From Pseudomonas hunanensis (GTDB lineage: Bacteria > Pseudomonadota > Gammaproteobacteria > Pseudomonadales > Pseudomonadaceae), in assembly GCF_013393325.1 (NCBI RefSeq), contig NZ_QJRC01000080.1, positions 124,001 through 188,000 on the forward strand: a stretch of 64,000 nucleotides of DNA, written 5' to 3'. Positions within the stretch are counted from its first letter, which is position 1; each line of letters begins with the position of its first letter. Shown one piece after another: positions 24,699-34,685 of the stretch. The notes below the pieces were generated by a model. It searched no databases, had not been told where the DNA came from, and saw only the letters and a program-made list of their open reading frames with translations. The translations under genes were made by a program, and so were the position numbers.

Positions 24699-25619
24699 TC
24701 ATCGGTTCTGGGCCACCTCCTGGCGCAGCAGCGCATCCAGGCTGTCCCAACGGGTACCCTCCACAGCCACCACCCTGCCCTGTTCGAATACCGGGCGGGC
24801 CAGCCCGCTGAGCACGCTACCGGGCGGTAGCTCAAGGTGCAGGCGTACGCCGCGCTCATAGGCGTTGCGCAACGTAGCACGCCAGTCGACCACCCGCGCC
24901 ATGTTGCCGGCCAGGTCGTCGCGCAGGCGCTGTGGGTCGAATATCGGCCGTGCGCTGCTGCCACTTAGGTACGTGATACGTGGCCGTTGCAGCACGACCG
25001 TGGCGAAAGCACTAGCCAGTTCCGCCGCCGGGCCGGCCAGTAGCGGGCAATGCGACGGCACGCTGACTGCCAGGCGCCGGGCCGCACCTTGGCCAAGGCG
25101 ACGCGCCCTGGCTGCGACCGCAGCCATCGCGGTATCGCTACCGGCGATAACGATCTGGTTTTCACTGTTGAGGTTGGCGACGTACACCTCTCCCGGCGCC
25201 TCGCTCAGCAGGCGCTCGACGCTGGCCAGGTCCAGGCCGCTGAGTGCAGTCATGCCATACCCCTGTGGGTAGGCGCGCTGCATCAGCTCGCCACGCAGGG
25301 CAACCAGGCGCACGGCGTCGGCAAACCCCAAGGCGCCCGCTACCACCGCAGCCGGATAGGCACCAATCGACAAGCCCGCCACGTAGTCCGGCGCAGGGCT
25401 GCGCTGCATCAGCCAGCGCGCCCAGGCCACACCGCTCAACAGCAGGCACAGCTGCACGGCACGGGTCGCTTGCAGTGCATGCTGGCTGTCCAGTGCCAGC
25501 GCCGGCTGACCAAGCACATCGCTGGCCTCTTCCAGCAACTGCCCCGAACCTTCAGGCAGGCGCTGCAACATGCCTACCTGCTGGGCGCCTTGACCGGGGA
25601 AGGCGAACAGGCTGCTCAT
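24699..25619 (-). CDS. mdcH: Malonate decarboxylase acyltransferase (epsilon), MdcH
   Basis: 306 residues of the malonyl-CoA:ACP transacylase family: FPGQGAQQVGM at the N-terminus, nucleophile elbow GLSIGAYPA, later VPSHCPLL with the catalytic His. It loads malonate onto the MdcC prosthetic group, starting the decarboxylation cycle. It overlaps mdcG by 4 bp. Confidence 0.93.
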   Translation of the reverse strand: MSSLFAFPGQGAQQVGMLQRLPEGSGQLLEEASDVLGQPALALDSQHALQATRAVQLCLLLSGVAWARWLMQRSPAPDYVAGLSIGAYPAAVVAGALGFADAVRLVALRGELMQRAYPQGYGMTALSGLDLASVERLLSEAPGEVYVANLNSENQIVIAGSDTAMAAVAARARRLGQGAARRLAVSVPSHCPLLAGPAAELASAFATVVLQRPRITYLSGSSARPIFDPQRLRDDLAGNMARVVDWRATLRNAYERGVRLHLELPPGSVLSGLARPVFEQGRVVAVEGTRWDSLDALLRQEVAQNR

Positions 25620-26230
25620 GCCGCGCGCTCCTGCGCCGCCCACGGGTCGCCGACCAAGCGTGGCCCATGGTCCGACTTGAGCAGCACGCGGCGAGCGAAA
25701 CCGGCCCACTCTCGCAGGGCGACAGCCCCCGCTGGGGTTTCCAGCTGCACGTCGATACGGCAAGGCGCGCAGTCGAGGATATCCAACAGCTCCCGCGCCT
25801 GGGCACGGGCCAGCGGTTGTGGCGTATGCAGCAGCAAGTCCAGGTCGCTGCCGGTATGGAGCACTTCGATACCGGTAGCGATCTGGTACCCCGCCCCGCC
25901 TGTTGGTCCCCAGGCCAGGCCACTGGCATTCAACACCGGGGCGACCGAGGCCAACGCCTGCAGCGCAGGCCACGGGCTTTGCCCAGGCCCGCGCAGCGCT
26001 TCGGGGCCTTGCTGGCGCTGAATGTCGACCAGACGCATCAACGCTGCAAAACGCTGTGTCCGGCCCTGACCACGCAGCCCGACCGCCACCCAGCCATGGT
26101 CACAAATGGCACGGCGTACCACCACCGGCTGAGCACCGGCCAGCACGTCCAGCGCCCACTGCGGCGCATCGGCAGGCAAGGCCGACACAGGCATCCCCCA
26201 CAGCAGGTCGTGCGGCCTTGGCGCGTTCAT
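25616..26230 (-). CDS. mdcG: Phosphoribosyl-dephospho-CoA transferase MdcG
   Basis: 204 residues with PRPHDLLWG at the start and GSDLDLLL, the nucleotidyltransferase-like GSxxDL metal site. It attaches the 2'-(5''-phosphoribosyl)-3'-dephospho-CoA group to a Ser of the MdcC carrier protein. It lies between mdcE and mdcH, the normal place. Confidence 0.92.
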   Translation of the reverse strand: MNAPRPHDLLWGMPVSALPADAPQWALDVLAGAQPVVVRRAICDHGWVAVGLRGQGRTQRFAALMRLVDIQRQQGPEALRGPGQSPWPALQALASVAPVLNASGLAWGPTGGAGYQIATGIEVLHTGSDLDLLLHTPQPLARAQARELLDILDCAPCRIDVQLETPAGAVALREWAGFARRVLLKSDHGPRLVGDPWAAQERAA

Positions 26231-26231
26231 C

Positions 26232-27023
26232 TCAGGCGCCCTGCCACTGACGACGCAGCTGTTCACGAACCTGGCGCGAGGCACTGCGGTTTTCGCCCGC
26301 CAGCCGTGACGTCAGGTCAGTCGAGTTGCCGATGTCATGCACCGCCTCAACCAGGCAAGTACGCACCCGAGCGAGGTCAGCGCTGCTCGGCGTCTCGGCG
26401 CTGTCTACCGCCAGGCGGCGCCACAGCAGGCCCAGCGAGGCGTAGCTGCCCAGGTCGTAGGCCATCGGCGGCACCTCGGCGGCCAAGGCTTCCAGTTGCT
26501 CGACGCTGCGCAAGGTGATGCGCGCCGCTGCCGCCTTGCCCATGGCGTGCACCATCACCCCGGCATCGTCCAGGGCAATCAGGCGCTGGGCTTGGTAGCC
26601 ATGGGCCAGGAAGGCGCCTGACATGGCCTTGCCGACCAGCAGGCCGATCACCGGGTGCCCGGCCAGCCGCGCCTGGGCATAGGCCTGCACGGCACCGGCC
26701 AACGCCTGGTGGATACCCAGCGCTTCTTCGCGGCGGCCATAGGCCTGGCTGGGCACGTCGATCACCGCGACAATGGCGCGCTTCTGGCCGTTGCGATCAG
26801 CTTCCACCGCGTCGCTCACGGCCTTGGCCAAACCCCAGCCTTCCAGCAGGCCGACCTCGCCTGAGCGCGCGCGGGGGAACGGGTTGTCGGCATCCGGCAC
26901 CACGGCGATGAAGCGTGCCAGGCGGTTGTCCAATTCGCCGTCGATCACCCGCAGCGAGGCAGGATAGCCTGGCAAGGCTTGCCCACCGGCCAGGCCCGGC
27001 AGCCAGTTCAAGGCACGGTTCAT
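26232..27023 (-). CDS. mdcE: Malonate decarboxylase gamma subunit MdcE
   Basis: 263 residues of the carboxyltransferase/crotonase-like fold (AIVAVIDVPSQAYGRREEALG, GLLVGKAMSGAFLAHGYQ). With MdcD it forms the decarboxylase that releases CO2 from malonyl-S-ACP. ATGA overlap with mdcD. Confidence 0.93.
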   Translation of the reverse strand: MNRALNWLPGLAGGQALPGYPASLRVIDGELDNRLARFIAVVPDADNPFPRARSGEVGLLEGWGLAKAVSDAVEADRNGQKRAIVAVIDVPSQAYGRREEALGIHQALAGAVQAYAQARLAGHPVIGLLVGKAMSGAFLAHGYQAQRLIALDDAGVMVHAMGKAAAARITLRSVEQLEALAAEVPPMAYDLGSYASLGLLWRRLAVDSAETPSSADLARVRTCLVEAVHDIGNSTDLTSRLAGENRSASRQVREQLRRQWQGA

Positions 27024-27868
27024 TGGGTTTCTCCTTGGTAAAGGGCGCGCACGGCGGCGGCATCCAGTTGCGGGCAGTCGTCGCCCAGCTGGGCCAGGTG
27101 TGCAAGGAACCAGGCGTGTTGGCTGGCGCGGTCTTTGGAAGGTTGGCCCAGCAGTTGCTGCAAGCGTTCGCGCAGGGCTTCGATGTCGTCGGCCACGTAG
27201 GCGTCCACCAGCCCGCTGGCATGGCGTTGCTCGCCACCGCTCAGGCTCCAGATGAAGGGGCGGTCCTTGGCGTCGTATTCGCCAATGCCCGCCTCTTGCT
27301 CGATGACCTGCGGGCCATTGAGGCCCAGGCGGGCTTCGCGGGTGACCAGCAAGTGGCTGCACAGGCCGGCGGCGATGGACATGCCGCCAAAGCAGCCGAC
27401 CGAACCTGCGATCAGCCCGATCACCGGCTGCCAGGCGCGCAGCTCGACGATGGCAGCCTGGATTTCGGCAATCGCCGCCAGGCCCAGGTTGGCTTCCTGC
27501 AAGCGCACGCCGCCGGTTTCCAGCAGCAACACGGCGCAGGTGGGGATGCCGTTGCGGTTGTCTTCGATGGCCAGTTCCAAGGCTCCGGCAATCTTGGCGC
27601 CGCCCACCTCGCCCATGCTGCCGCCCTGGAACCCCCCTTCAATCGCAGCGACCACGGCATTGCGCCCGTTCAGCAGGCCCTTGGCGATAACCACGCCATC
27701 ATCGGCCTGTGGCACGATGCCCTGGCGCGGCAACCACGGCGACATCAGGCGGTCGAACGGGCCCAGCAGTTCACGGAAGCTGCCAGGGTCGAGCACAACG
27801 CGGGCGCGCTGGCGGGCACCCAGTTCGACAAAGCTGCGGCTGCGCAGCAAGCGTGCGGTGTCAGTCAT
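27020..27868 (-). CDS. mdcD: Malonate decarboxylase beta subunit MdcD
   Basis: 282 residues from MTDTARLLRSRSFVELGARQRA. Carboxyltransferase motifs GGFQGGSMGEVGGAKIAGALE, LLLETGGVRLQEAN and GSVGCFGGMSIAAGL. Partner of MdcE. The start overlaps the mdcC stop. Confidence 0.93.
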   Translation of the reverse strand: MTDTARLLRSRSFVELGARQRARVVLDPGSFRELLGPFDRLMSPWLPRQGIVPQADDGVVIAKGLLNGRNAVVAAIEGGFQGGSMGEVGGAKIAGALELAIEDNRNGIPTCAVLLLETGGVRLQEANLGLAAIAEIQAAIVELRAWQPVIGLIAGSVGCFGGMSIAAGLCSHLLVTREARLGLNGPQVIEQEAGIGEYDAKDRPFIWSLSGGEQRHASGLVDAYVADDIEALRERLQQLLGQPSKDRASQHAWFLAHLAQLGDDCPQLDAAAVRALYQGETQ

Positions 27869-28160
27869 GGGCGATCTCCTCGAAGCCTTGCTCAAGGCGC
27901 AGGCGCACCACGCCTGGGGTGGCGCCGAAGTCATGGATGTCGATGTTCACGGCCGGCCAGGCGCGGCCCTCGAACAGGCGCTGGAACAGTTGCGCCCAGC
28001 GGGCTGCACTGCCGTTGACCGAGGTCACCACCTGGATCTGCAGGCTGCCGGCAGTGCCGGGTTCGATCAGCACTTCGAGGTCGCCGGAGCTGACGCAGCC
28101 CACCAACGTACGGCCACGCCCAGGTTCGGCGGCGGGAAAATTAAAGGTCAGGGTTTCCAT
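27861..28160 (-). CDS. mdcC: Malonate decarboxylase acyl carrier protein MdcC
   Basis: 99 residues, the standard delta-subunit length. CVSSGDLEVLIEP near residues 22-34 holds the Ser that carries the phosphoribosyl-dephospho-CoA arm. Start METLTF at 28160, directly after the mdcB stop. Confidence 0.93.
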   Translation of the reverse strand: METLTFNFPAAEPGRGRTLVGCVSSGDLEVLIEPGTAGSLQIQVVTSVNGSAARWAQLFQRLFEGRAWPAVNIDIHDFGATPGVVRLRLEQGFEEIAHD

Positions 28161-28161
28161 G

Positions 28162-29067
28162 TCACAGGCTCCCGGCTTTGTCGAGGAACAGGCAGGCGGC
28201 AAGCAAGTCGGCGGCGCCGCCCGGTGAGGCATTCAGGTGCAGCAGTTGCTGGTCCAGCCGGCGCAGGTGCCGGCGCCCGGCCAGGGTGGCGCTGCCGCCT
28301 TCAGTGAGTACGGCACGCGCCCCGTGCTGCACGGCGGCCAACCCGGCTGGGCCGCTGCGCCACAGCACGCAGGTGTCGCTAAGCACGGCCATGATCGCCA
28401 GCAACGCGTCGAGCCGGGCATGCGGCTCGCCGGCCCCGGCAGCGCGGCTGCGCAGCAGTTGCGGCAAGCCATGGCCGATAACCGCGGGGAAGCCTTGCTG
28501 TGCCTGCTCGCGGGCGCCGCCGGTGCCGTAACGGTGGCGCACCTGCTGGCCGTGGCTGTTGTGGTGCGGCATGGCCGGGTCGTCGAACAGGGCGATACGC
28601 CCGGCGCGGGCGGCCAGGGTGGCGGCGTCGGCCTGAGGGGCAAGGGCCCTGGCGGCTACCAGCAAGCCCAACGCCCAGATCGCGCCACGGTGGGTGTTTA
28701 CCCCTTGGGTGGCGGCCAGCATCGCGGTTTCTCCTTCGCGGCCGAGCTGGCCCAGCGTGGCGCGCAGGGGCTGGCCGATCGTACCGATGGACTGGGCGGC
28801 AGCTGCCATGTTGCGCAGGCATGGCCACAGGGCCAGTGCCGAGGCGTGCATCAAGGCCAGCGTCATGTCGTGGTGAGCGCCGTTGCTGCGGCGGTCGACC
28901 AGGCCGGGTTTGGGGGACAGGTCGGCTTCGTCGATCAGCGCTTCCACAGCCAGGTCGGCGAGGTGGTCTGGCAGTGGGATTGGCGTTGGCTGGGCTGGCC
29001 GCTTAACGGGCACACCCGCTCCCACAAGGACCGAAGTGGCTTCAAAATTCAGGTTTTGTGCCTTCAT
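28162..29067 (-). CDS. mdcB: Triphosphoribosyl-dephospho-CoA synthase MdcB
   Basis: 301 residues of the CitG/MdcB family ([43 protein letters not shown]). It makes the precursor of the MdcC prosthetic group from dephospho-CoA and ATP. The first ~35 residues ([18 protein letters not shown]) precede the conserved part and are partly encoded by a REP-like half element at 29007-29030. TGATG coupling with mdcA. Confidence 0.92.
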   Translation of the reverse strand: MKAQNLNFEATSVLVGAGVPVKRPAQPTPIPLPDHLADLAVEALIDEADLSPKPGLVDRRSNGAHHDMTLALMHASALALWPCLRNMAAAAQSIGTIGQPLRATLGQLGREGETAMLAATQGVNTHRGAIWALGLLVAARALAPQADAATLAARAGRIALFDDPAMPHHNSHGQQVRHRYGTGGAREQAQQGFPAVIGHGLPQLLRSRAAGAGEPHARLDALLAIMAVLSDTCVLWRSGPAGLAAVQHGARAVLTEGGSATLAGRRHLRRLDQQLLHLNASPGGAADLLAACLFLDKAGSL

Positions 29068-30728
29068 CACCAGCTCCTGAACCGTGCAGGCGGGTTGTAA
29101 AGGCCGCCGGACCATTCGACCAGGTCGGCGATGCTGCGCGCGGCCAGCAGCTCACGGCTGGCGTCGGTACGGCGGATGCCGAGATCTTCGGGCAAGGCGA
29201 TCAGGCCCTGCTGGCGCATGCGCAGGGTGTCCTTCGGGTCGTGCCGCAGGCCGATGGCAGTAACCCCGGCCACGGCCGCGATCATCTGCTGGCGCTCTTC
29301 CAGGCTACGGGCCTTGTACAGGTAGGCAATGCCCTCCTCGGTCAGCAGGTGGGTGACGTCGTCGCCGTAGATCATCACTGGTGCCAGCGGCATACCGGCC
29401 TTTTTGGCCACCTCCACGGCATCGAGGGTTTCCACGAAGGTGGGCTTGCCGCCTTCCTGGTAGGTCTCGACCATCTGCACCACCAACTTGCGGCCACGCT
29501 CCAGCATTGTTTCCGGCACGGTCATGTCGAGCCAGGCCGGGGTCGCGTGGCGCCGGCCACGAGGGTCGTGGCCCATGTTCGGCGCACCGCCGAAGCCGGC
29601 CAGGCGGCCACGGGTCACGGTCGAGGAATGGCCATCACCATCCACCTGCAAGGTGGCGCCAATGAACAGATCGACCGCGTACTGCCCGGCCAGCTGGCAC
29701 ATCATGCGGTTGGAACGCAGCGAGCCATCGCGGCCCGTGAAGAACACATCCGGGCGCTGGGCAATGTAGTCCTCCATGCCCAGCTCGGTGCCGAAACAGT
29801 GCACGCTTTGCACCCAGCCGGTTTCGATGGCCGGGATCAGTGTCGGGTGCGGGTTGAGCGTCCAGTTGCGGCAGATCTTGCCCTTGAGGCCCAGAGACTC
29901 GCCGTAGGTCGGCAGGATCAGCTCGATGGCGGCAGTGTTGAAGCCAATGCCGTGGTTCAACGACTGCACCTGATGTTTCTCGTAGATGCCACGTATGGCC
30001 ATCATCGCCATCAGCACATGCACCGGCTTGATATGGCGCGGGTCGCGGGTGAACAGCGGCTCGATATAGAAAGGCTGGTCGGCAACCACCACGAAATCGA
30101 CCCACGACGCGGGGATATCGACCCGTGGCAGGTCATCCACGCGGTCCACCAGTTGGTTGACCTGGGCGATGACGATGCCATCGCTGAACGCGGCCGGCTC
30201 CACCAGGGCCGGTGTGTCTTCGGTGCTGGGGCCGGTGTACAGGTTGCCGTCGCGGTCGGCCATGAAGCCCGCTACCAGGGTAACGTTGGGGATCAGGTCG
30301 ACCAGCAGCCGCGAGTAAAGCTCGATATAGGTGTGGATGGCACCGACTTCGAGCAGGCCATCTTCCAGCAACTGGCCAATGCGCAGGCTCTGCGGGCCAG
30401 CGAAAGAAAAGTCGAGCTTGCGCGCGATGCCGCGCTCGAACAGGTCCAGGTGCTCGGCGCGGCTGACACTGGGCATGATCATGTGCAGGTCGTGCAGGCG
30501 CCCGGGGTCGACCTTGGCCAGCGAACGGGAAAGGAAGTCGGCCTGCTTCTGGTTGTTGCCTTCCAGCACTACCCGGTCGCCGGGCGCCAGCAGCAACTCC
30601 AGGGCTTCGACGATGCGGTCGGTGGGCAGCACCACGCCATCGGCAAGGTGGCGGACCCGATCGAGGCGGCGCTGCTTTTCGGCGCGCCGTCGCGACCATT
30701 GCGGCGGTGGATTCTGAGTTATTGTCAT
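29067..30728 (-). CDS. mdcA: Malonate decarboxylase alpha subunit MdcA
   Basis: 553 residues, standard for MdcA, the acetyl-S-ACP:malonate ACP transferase. Motifs include [42 protein letters not shown] and [23 protein letters not shown]. First gene of mdcABCDEGH-madLM. The ATG at 30728 is preferred to in-frame codons further up. No MdcR-type LysR gene is adjacent. Confidence 0.95.
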   Translation of the reverse strand: MTITQNPPPQWSRRRAEKQRRLDRVRHLADGVVLPTDRIVEALELLLAPGDRVVLEGNNQKQADFLSRSLAKVDPGRLHDLHMIMPSVSRAEHLDLFERGIARKLDFSFAGPQSLRIGQLLEDGLLEVGAIHTYIELYSRLLVDLIPNVTLVAGFMADRDGNLYTGPSTEDTPALVEPAAFSDGIVIAQVNQLVDRVDDLPRVDIPASWVDFVVVADQPFYIEPLFTRDPRHIKPVHVLMAMMAIRGIYEKHQVQSLNHGIGFNTAAIELILPTYGESLGLKGKICRNWTLNPHPTLIPAIETGWVQSVHCFGTELGMEDYIAQRPDVFFTGRDGSLRSNRMMCQLAGQYAVDLFIGATLQVDGDGHSSTVTRGRLAGFGGAPNMGHDPRGRRHATPAWLDMTVPETMLERGRKLVVQMVETYQEGGKPTFVETLDAVEVAKKAGMPLAPVMIYGDDVTHLLTEEGIAYLYKARSLEERQQMIAAVAGVTAIGLRHDPKDTLRMRQQGLIALPEDLGIRRTDASRELLAARSIADLVEWSGGLYNPPARFRSW

Positions 30729-30983
30729 GGTGACTCCACAGGTTCGCTGTCGTGGAGGCCACCTTAGGGTTGGGCCGCTTGGCGGATCAATCAAGCAACT
30801 GGCATGTTCGTTACGGTCAGGTTAATGAATCGCCCAGCCCGATGACTGGCTCACAGCAAAAATGCACGATGCCCCTGCATAATTGTCGATTGTGCAAGGC
30901 AAATTCGCATGACAGGATCCTCAGATCCTCCAGCGAACTCCAGACTTCACTTGGAAAATCAATAACAAAGCAGGGAGAACGCA

Positions 30984-32054
30984 ATGACTGCGCACGCTAA
31001 TGCCTCGGCAACCGACACTATCCTGGCCGAAGTCCGCAACCAGATCGGTCACCTGACCCTGAACCGCCCTGCCGGCCTCAATGCCCTGACCCTGGACATG
31101 GTACGCAGCCTGCGCCAGCACCTGGACCAGTGGGCCGAAGACCCGCATGTGCATGCCGTGGTGCTGCGCGGCGAAGGCCCCAAGGGGTTCTGTGCCGGTG
31201 GCGATATCCGCTCGCTGCACGACAGTTTCAAAGCCGGCGACACGCTGCATGAAACCTTCTTCGTCGAGGAATACGCCCTCGACCTGGTCATCCACCGCTA
31301 CCGCAAGCCGATACTGGTATTGATGGACGGTTTCACCCTCGGTGGCGGCATGGGCCTGGCCCAGGGCTGCGACCTGCGCGTGGTGACCGAACGTAGCCGC
31401 CTGGGCATGCCCGAAGTCGGTATCGGCTACTTCCCTGATGTCGGCGGCAGCTATTTCCTGTCGCGCATCCCCGGCGAGCTGGGCATCTACCTGGGTGTCA
31501 GCGGCGCCCAGGTCCAGGCAGCCGACGCCCTGTACTGCGGCCTGGCCGACTGGTACCTGGCCAGCGACCAGCTCGCCGCCCTCGACCAGGGCCTGGACCA
31601 GCTGACGTTTGGCGACAACCCGCTCAAAGACCTGCAAAACCTGCTGGCCAAGCTCGGCACCCAGGTGCTGGGCGATGCACCACTGGAAAAACTGCGCCCG
31701 GTCATCGACCACTTCTTCGCCCTGCCCGACCTGCCTGCCATTGTCGAACAACTGCGCGCGGTGAGCATTGGCGACAGCCACGCCTGGGCGGTGGCCACCG
31801 CCGACCAGCTGGAAACCCGCTCCCCCCTGGCCATGGCGGTTACCCTGGAGATGCTGCGCCGGGGCCGCCAGTTGGGCCTTGACGACTGCTTTGCCATGGA
31901 GCTGCACCTGGACCGCCAGTGGTTCCAGCATGGCGACATCATAGAAGGCGTGCGTGCCCTGATCATCGACAAGGACAAGCAGCCCCGCTGGAACCCGCCG
32001 ACCCTGGCCGCGCTGCAGCGCCAGCGGGTCGACCAATTCTTCGAAGGCCTGTGA
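30984..32054 (+). CDS. Enoyl-CoA hydratase/isomerase family, 3-hydroxyisobutyryl-CoA hydrolase-like
   Basis: 356 residues, the length of HIBCH-type hydrolases rather than simple hydratases. Crotonase motifs [42 protein letters not shown], then [23 protein letters not shown]. These fit 3-hydroxyisobutyryl-CoA hydrolase of valine breakdown. The next gene, 17 bp away, is an acyl-CoA dehydrogenase, and the pair fits isobutyryl-CoA oxidation. Start supported by CAGGGAGA before the ATG. It is divergent from mdcA over a 255 bp gap. Confidence 0.85.
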   Translation: MTAHANASATDTILAEVRNQIGHLTLNRPAGLNALTLDMVRSLRQHLDQWAEDPHVHAVVLRGEGPKGFCAGGDIRSLHDSFKAGDTLHETFFVEEYALDLVIHRYRKPILVLMDGFTLGGGMGLAQGCDLRVVTERSRLGMPEVGIGYFPDVGGSYFLSRIPGELGIYLGVSGAQVQAADALYCGLADWYLASDQLAALDQGLDQLTFGDNPLKDLQNLLAKLGTQVLGDAPLEKLRPVIDHFFALPDLPAIVEQLRAVSIGDSHAWAVATADQLETRSPLAMAVTLEMLRRGRQLGLDDCFAMELHLDRQWFQHGDIIEGVRALIIDKDKQPRWNPPTLAALQRQRVDQFFEGL

Positions 32055-32070
32055 GCCCGGGAGTACACAG

Positions 32071-33222
32071 ATGCAAGACCTGGAACTGAGCGAAGAACAA
32101 GTCATGATCCGCGACATGGCCCGGGACTTTGCCCGTGGCGAAATCGCCCCGCATGCCCAGGCCTGGGAAAAGGCCGGCTGGATCGATGATGGCGTGGTGC
32201 GCAAAATGGGCGAACTGGGCCTGCTGGGCATGGTGGTGCCAGAGGACTTCGGCGGCAGTTACACCGACTACGTGGCCTACGCCCTGGCCGTGGAAGAGAT
32301 CGCCGCCGGCTGCGGCGCCACCGGGGCAATGATGAGCATCCACAACTCGGTAGGCTGCGGCCCGCTGCTGGCCTATGGCACGGCTGAACAGCAACAGCAA
32401 TGGCTGCCACGGCTGGCCAGCGGCGAGGTGATCGGTTGCTTCTGCCTGACCGAGCCGCAGGCCGGCTCCGAAGCGCACAACCTGCGCACCCGCGCCGAGC
32501 TGGTGGATGGCCAGTGGGTGATCAACGGCGCCAAGCAGTTCGTCAGCAACGCCCGCCGTGCCGGTTTGGCCATCGTTTTCGCAGTGACCGACCCGGAGCT
32601 GGGCAAGAAAGGCCTGTCGGCGTTTTTGGTGCCCACCGACAACCCTGGGTTCAAGGTTGACCGCAGCGAGCACAAGATGGGTATCCGCGCTTCCGACACC
32701 TGCGCGGTCACCTTCGACAACTGCCGCATCCCTGCCGCCAACCTGCTGGGTGAGCGTGGAAAGGGGCTGGCCATTGCCCTGTCCAACCTCGAAGGCGGCC
32801 GTATCGGCATTGCCGCCCAGGCCTTGGGCATTGCCCGCGCTGCATTCGAGGCCGCGCTGGTCTACTCACGTGACCGCGTGCAGTTCGGCAAGCCGATCAA
32901 CGAACACCAGAGCATCGCCAACCTGCTGGCCGACATGCAGGTACAGGTGAACGCCGCACGTTTGCTGATCCTGCATGCCGCGCGCCTGCGCAGCGCCGGC
33001 AAGCCGTGCCTTTCGGAAGCGTCACAGGCCAAGCTGTTCGCTTCGGAAATGGCCGAGCGGGTGTGTTCGATGGCGATCCAGGTACATGGTGGCTATGGCT
33101 ACCTGGAAGATTACCCGGTGGAGCGCTATTACCGGGATGCGCGGATTACCCAGATCTATGAAGGGTCGAGCGAGATCCAGCGCATGCTGATTGCGCGCGA
33201 GCTGAAGCACTATCCCCTGTAA
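32071..33222 (+). CDS. Acyl-CoA dehydrogenase, short/branched-chain type
   Basis: 383 residues with all family marks: [55 protein letters not shown] (FAD/substrate), and the C-terminal [22 protein letters not shown] with [18 protein letters not shown] containing the catalytic Glu region. FAD-dependent alpha,beta-oxidation of acyl-CoA. Coupled to the hydrolase-like gene, it is probably an isobutyryl- or related branched acyl-CoA dehydrogenase; substrate is inferred. Confidence 0.9.
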   Translation: MQDLELSEEQVMIRDMARDFARGEIAPHAQAWEKAGWIDDGVVRKMGELGLLGMVVPEDFGGSYTDYVAYALAVEEIAAGCGATGAMMSIHNSVGCGPLLAYGTAEQQQQWLPRLASGEVIGCFCLTEPQAGSEAHNLRTRAELVDGQWVINGAKQFVSNARRAGLAIVFAVTDPELGKKGLSAFLVPTDNPGFKVDRSEHKMGIRASDTCAVTFDNCRIPAANLLGERGKGLAIALSNLEGGRIGIAAQALGIARAAFEAALVYSRDRVQFGKPINEHQSIANLLADMQVQVNAARLLILHAARLRSAGKPCLSEASQAKLFASEMAERVCSMAIQVHGGYGYLEDYPVERYYRDARITQIYEGSSEIQRMLIARELKHYPL

Positions 33223-33232
33223 CACGGCGGCC

Positions 33233-33349
33233 TGTAGGAGCGGCCTTGTGTCGCGATTGGGCCGCAACGCGGCCCCACAATCTGCGTCACACGCCGAAAT
33301 TGCTGGGGCCGCTTTGCGGCCCAATCGCGACGCAAGGCCGCTCCTACAA
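33233..33349. repeat. Inverted REP pair between convergent genes
   Basis: TGTAGGAGCGGCC-type REP at 33233-33275 and its inverted partner at 33306-33349, about 30 bp apart. It separates the acyl-CoA dehydrogenase from the convergent LysR gene, a common place for such pairs. Same layout as the pair at 444-560. Confidence 0.8.
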
Positions 33350-33366
33350 GAAAGCAGATCAGTATT

Positions 33367-34299
33367 TCAGCGCCAATACCTCGAATCATCCACCACCCTG
33401 GCATGCCCCTCGAACAACGCCGGCAGTTGCTCCTTGAGGTAGTCGATCCAGGTCCGCACCTTGGCATCCAGGTAATGCCGTGACGGGTACATCGCATACA
33501 GCGCACTTTCCCGCAGCCGGTACGGCGCCAGCAGCCGGCACAAACGCCCCTGCTCGATCGCCTGGCTGGCCGTATAGAACGGCAGCAAGCCAATCCCCAT
33601 GCCCAACTCACTGGCCACCAGCATGGCGTCGGCCACGTTGGTGGAGAAGTTGTCGCTCGGTGTGATCACGCACTGGTCCACACCCTGGGGGAATACCCAG
33701 TCGCCTTCATACATCGGGTAAGCCATGCGTAGGCAGCGGTGCGCATGCAGGTCCTCGGGGCGCTCGGGCACGCCATGCCGGTTCAGGTAGCTGGGTGCCG
33801 CACAAGGGATACTGAAGATGTTGCCCAGCGGCACGGCTATCAACTGCGAATCCGGCAGCGCACCGTCCACGGTGATCACCACGTCATGCCCTTCGGCCAG
33901 CGGGTCTGGGTTGCGCTGGGACAGGGTCAATTCGATTACCACTTCCGGGCACAGCGCGTTGTAGCCGGCCACCAGCGGCATCAACAACAGGCCCAGGCCG
34001 TGCGGGCAATGCAGGCGCAGATGGCCACGCGGCGTGAGGTGCGCACCTCGGGCCTCGCCCACCGCTTCCTCGGTCAGCAGCATGATCTGCCGCGCACGCT
34101 CCAGAAACCGTTCGCCCGCCTCGCTCATGCGCAGGCGCCGGGTGGTGCGGTGCAACAGGCGGGTCTGCAGCTGGTTCTCAAGCTCCGCGACGATGCGCGA
34201 AACCTGTGCTGCGGAAATATCCAGGGCATTGGCGGCTGCAGCGAAACTGCCACATTCCACCACACGAGCGAAGGTACGCATGGCATGCAGCATGTCCAT
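33367..34299 (-). CDS. LysR-family transcriptional regulator
   Basis: 310 residues. N-terminal helix-turn-helix (MRTFARVVECGSFAAAANALDISAAQVSRIVAELE) and a LysR substrate domain (PRGHLRLHCPHGLG, VAEGHD-like and FYTASQAIEQGRL). It faces a DUF2790 gene across 124 bp that holds a palindrome (34376-34402), so it may control itself and that gene. A link to the upstream dehydrogenase pair is possible but not shown. Confidence 0.92.
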   Translation of the reverse strand: MDMLHAMRTFARVVECGSFAAAANALDISAAQVSRIVAELENQLQTRLLHRTTRRLRMSEAGERFLERARQIMLLTEEAVGEARGAHLTPRGHLRLHCPHGLGLLLMPLVAGYNALCPEVVIELTLSQRNPDPLAEGHDVVITVDGALPDSQLIAVPLGNIFSIPCAAPSYLNRHGVPERPEDLHAHRCLRMAYPMYEGDWVFPQGVDQCVITPSDNFSTNVADAMLVASELGMGIGLLPFYTASQAIEQGRLCRLLAPYRLRESALYAMYPSRHYLDAKVRTWIDYLKEQLPALFEGHARVVDDSRYWR

Positions 34300-34375
34300 G
34301 AGGGTGTGCTCCTTGTTCAGTCTTATTCTTGCGTTACAGGCAGGAATCTATCACGAGTTAGCCCATTTATTGTGG

Positions 34376-34402
34376 ATGACCAATGAATACATCATTAGTC
34401 AT
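34376..34402. promoter_or_regulatory. Palindrome between LysR gene and DUF2790 gene
   Basis: ATGACCAATGA-ATACA-TCATTAGTCAT, one mismatch in 11 bp arms. It lies 77 bp from the LysR start and 22 bp before the DUF2790 start. Size and site fit a LysR operator. Confidence 0.5.
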
Positions 34403-34423
34403 ACATTGAAAAAGGAGCCTGCC

Positions 34424-34684
34424 ATGAAACGTTCGATCGCTGTGTTTGCCGTTGCCGCTGCCCTGGCTTCGTTCGGTGCCTTCGCTGATACGGCCAGCAA
34501 CCAGCCCGTGAGCAACACCTATGAATACGGCATGCCGCTGGACGTGGCCAAGGTCATCTCCATCACCCCGGCCAGCAACGCCGCCGACTGCCAGGTGGGC
34601 ACCGCACACATGGTGTACGTCGACCACCAGGGCCAGAAGCGCGAAGTCGACTACCGGGAAATGGGCAACTGCTCGCAGCAGTGA
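34424..34684 (+). CDS. DUF2790 small exported protein
   Basis: 86 residues: signal peptide MKRSIAVFAVAAALASFGAFA, then a ~65-residue DUF2790 domain (YEYGMPLDVAKVISI, CQVGTAHMVYVDHQGQKREVDYREMGNC) with two cysteines that may pair. Pseudomonas-specific family, often metal- or stress-responsive; function unknown. AAAGGAG precedes the ATG by 6 nt. Confidence 0.88.
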   Translation: MKRSIAVFAVAAALASFGAFADTASNQPVSNTYEYGMPLDVAKVISITPASNAADCQVGTAHMVYVDHQGQKREVDYREMGNCSQQ

Positions 34685-34685
34685 A

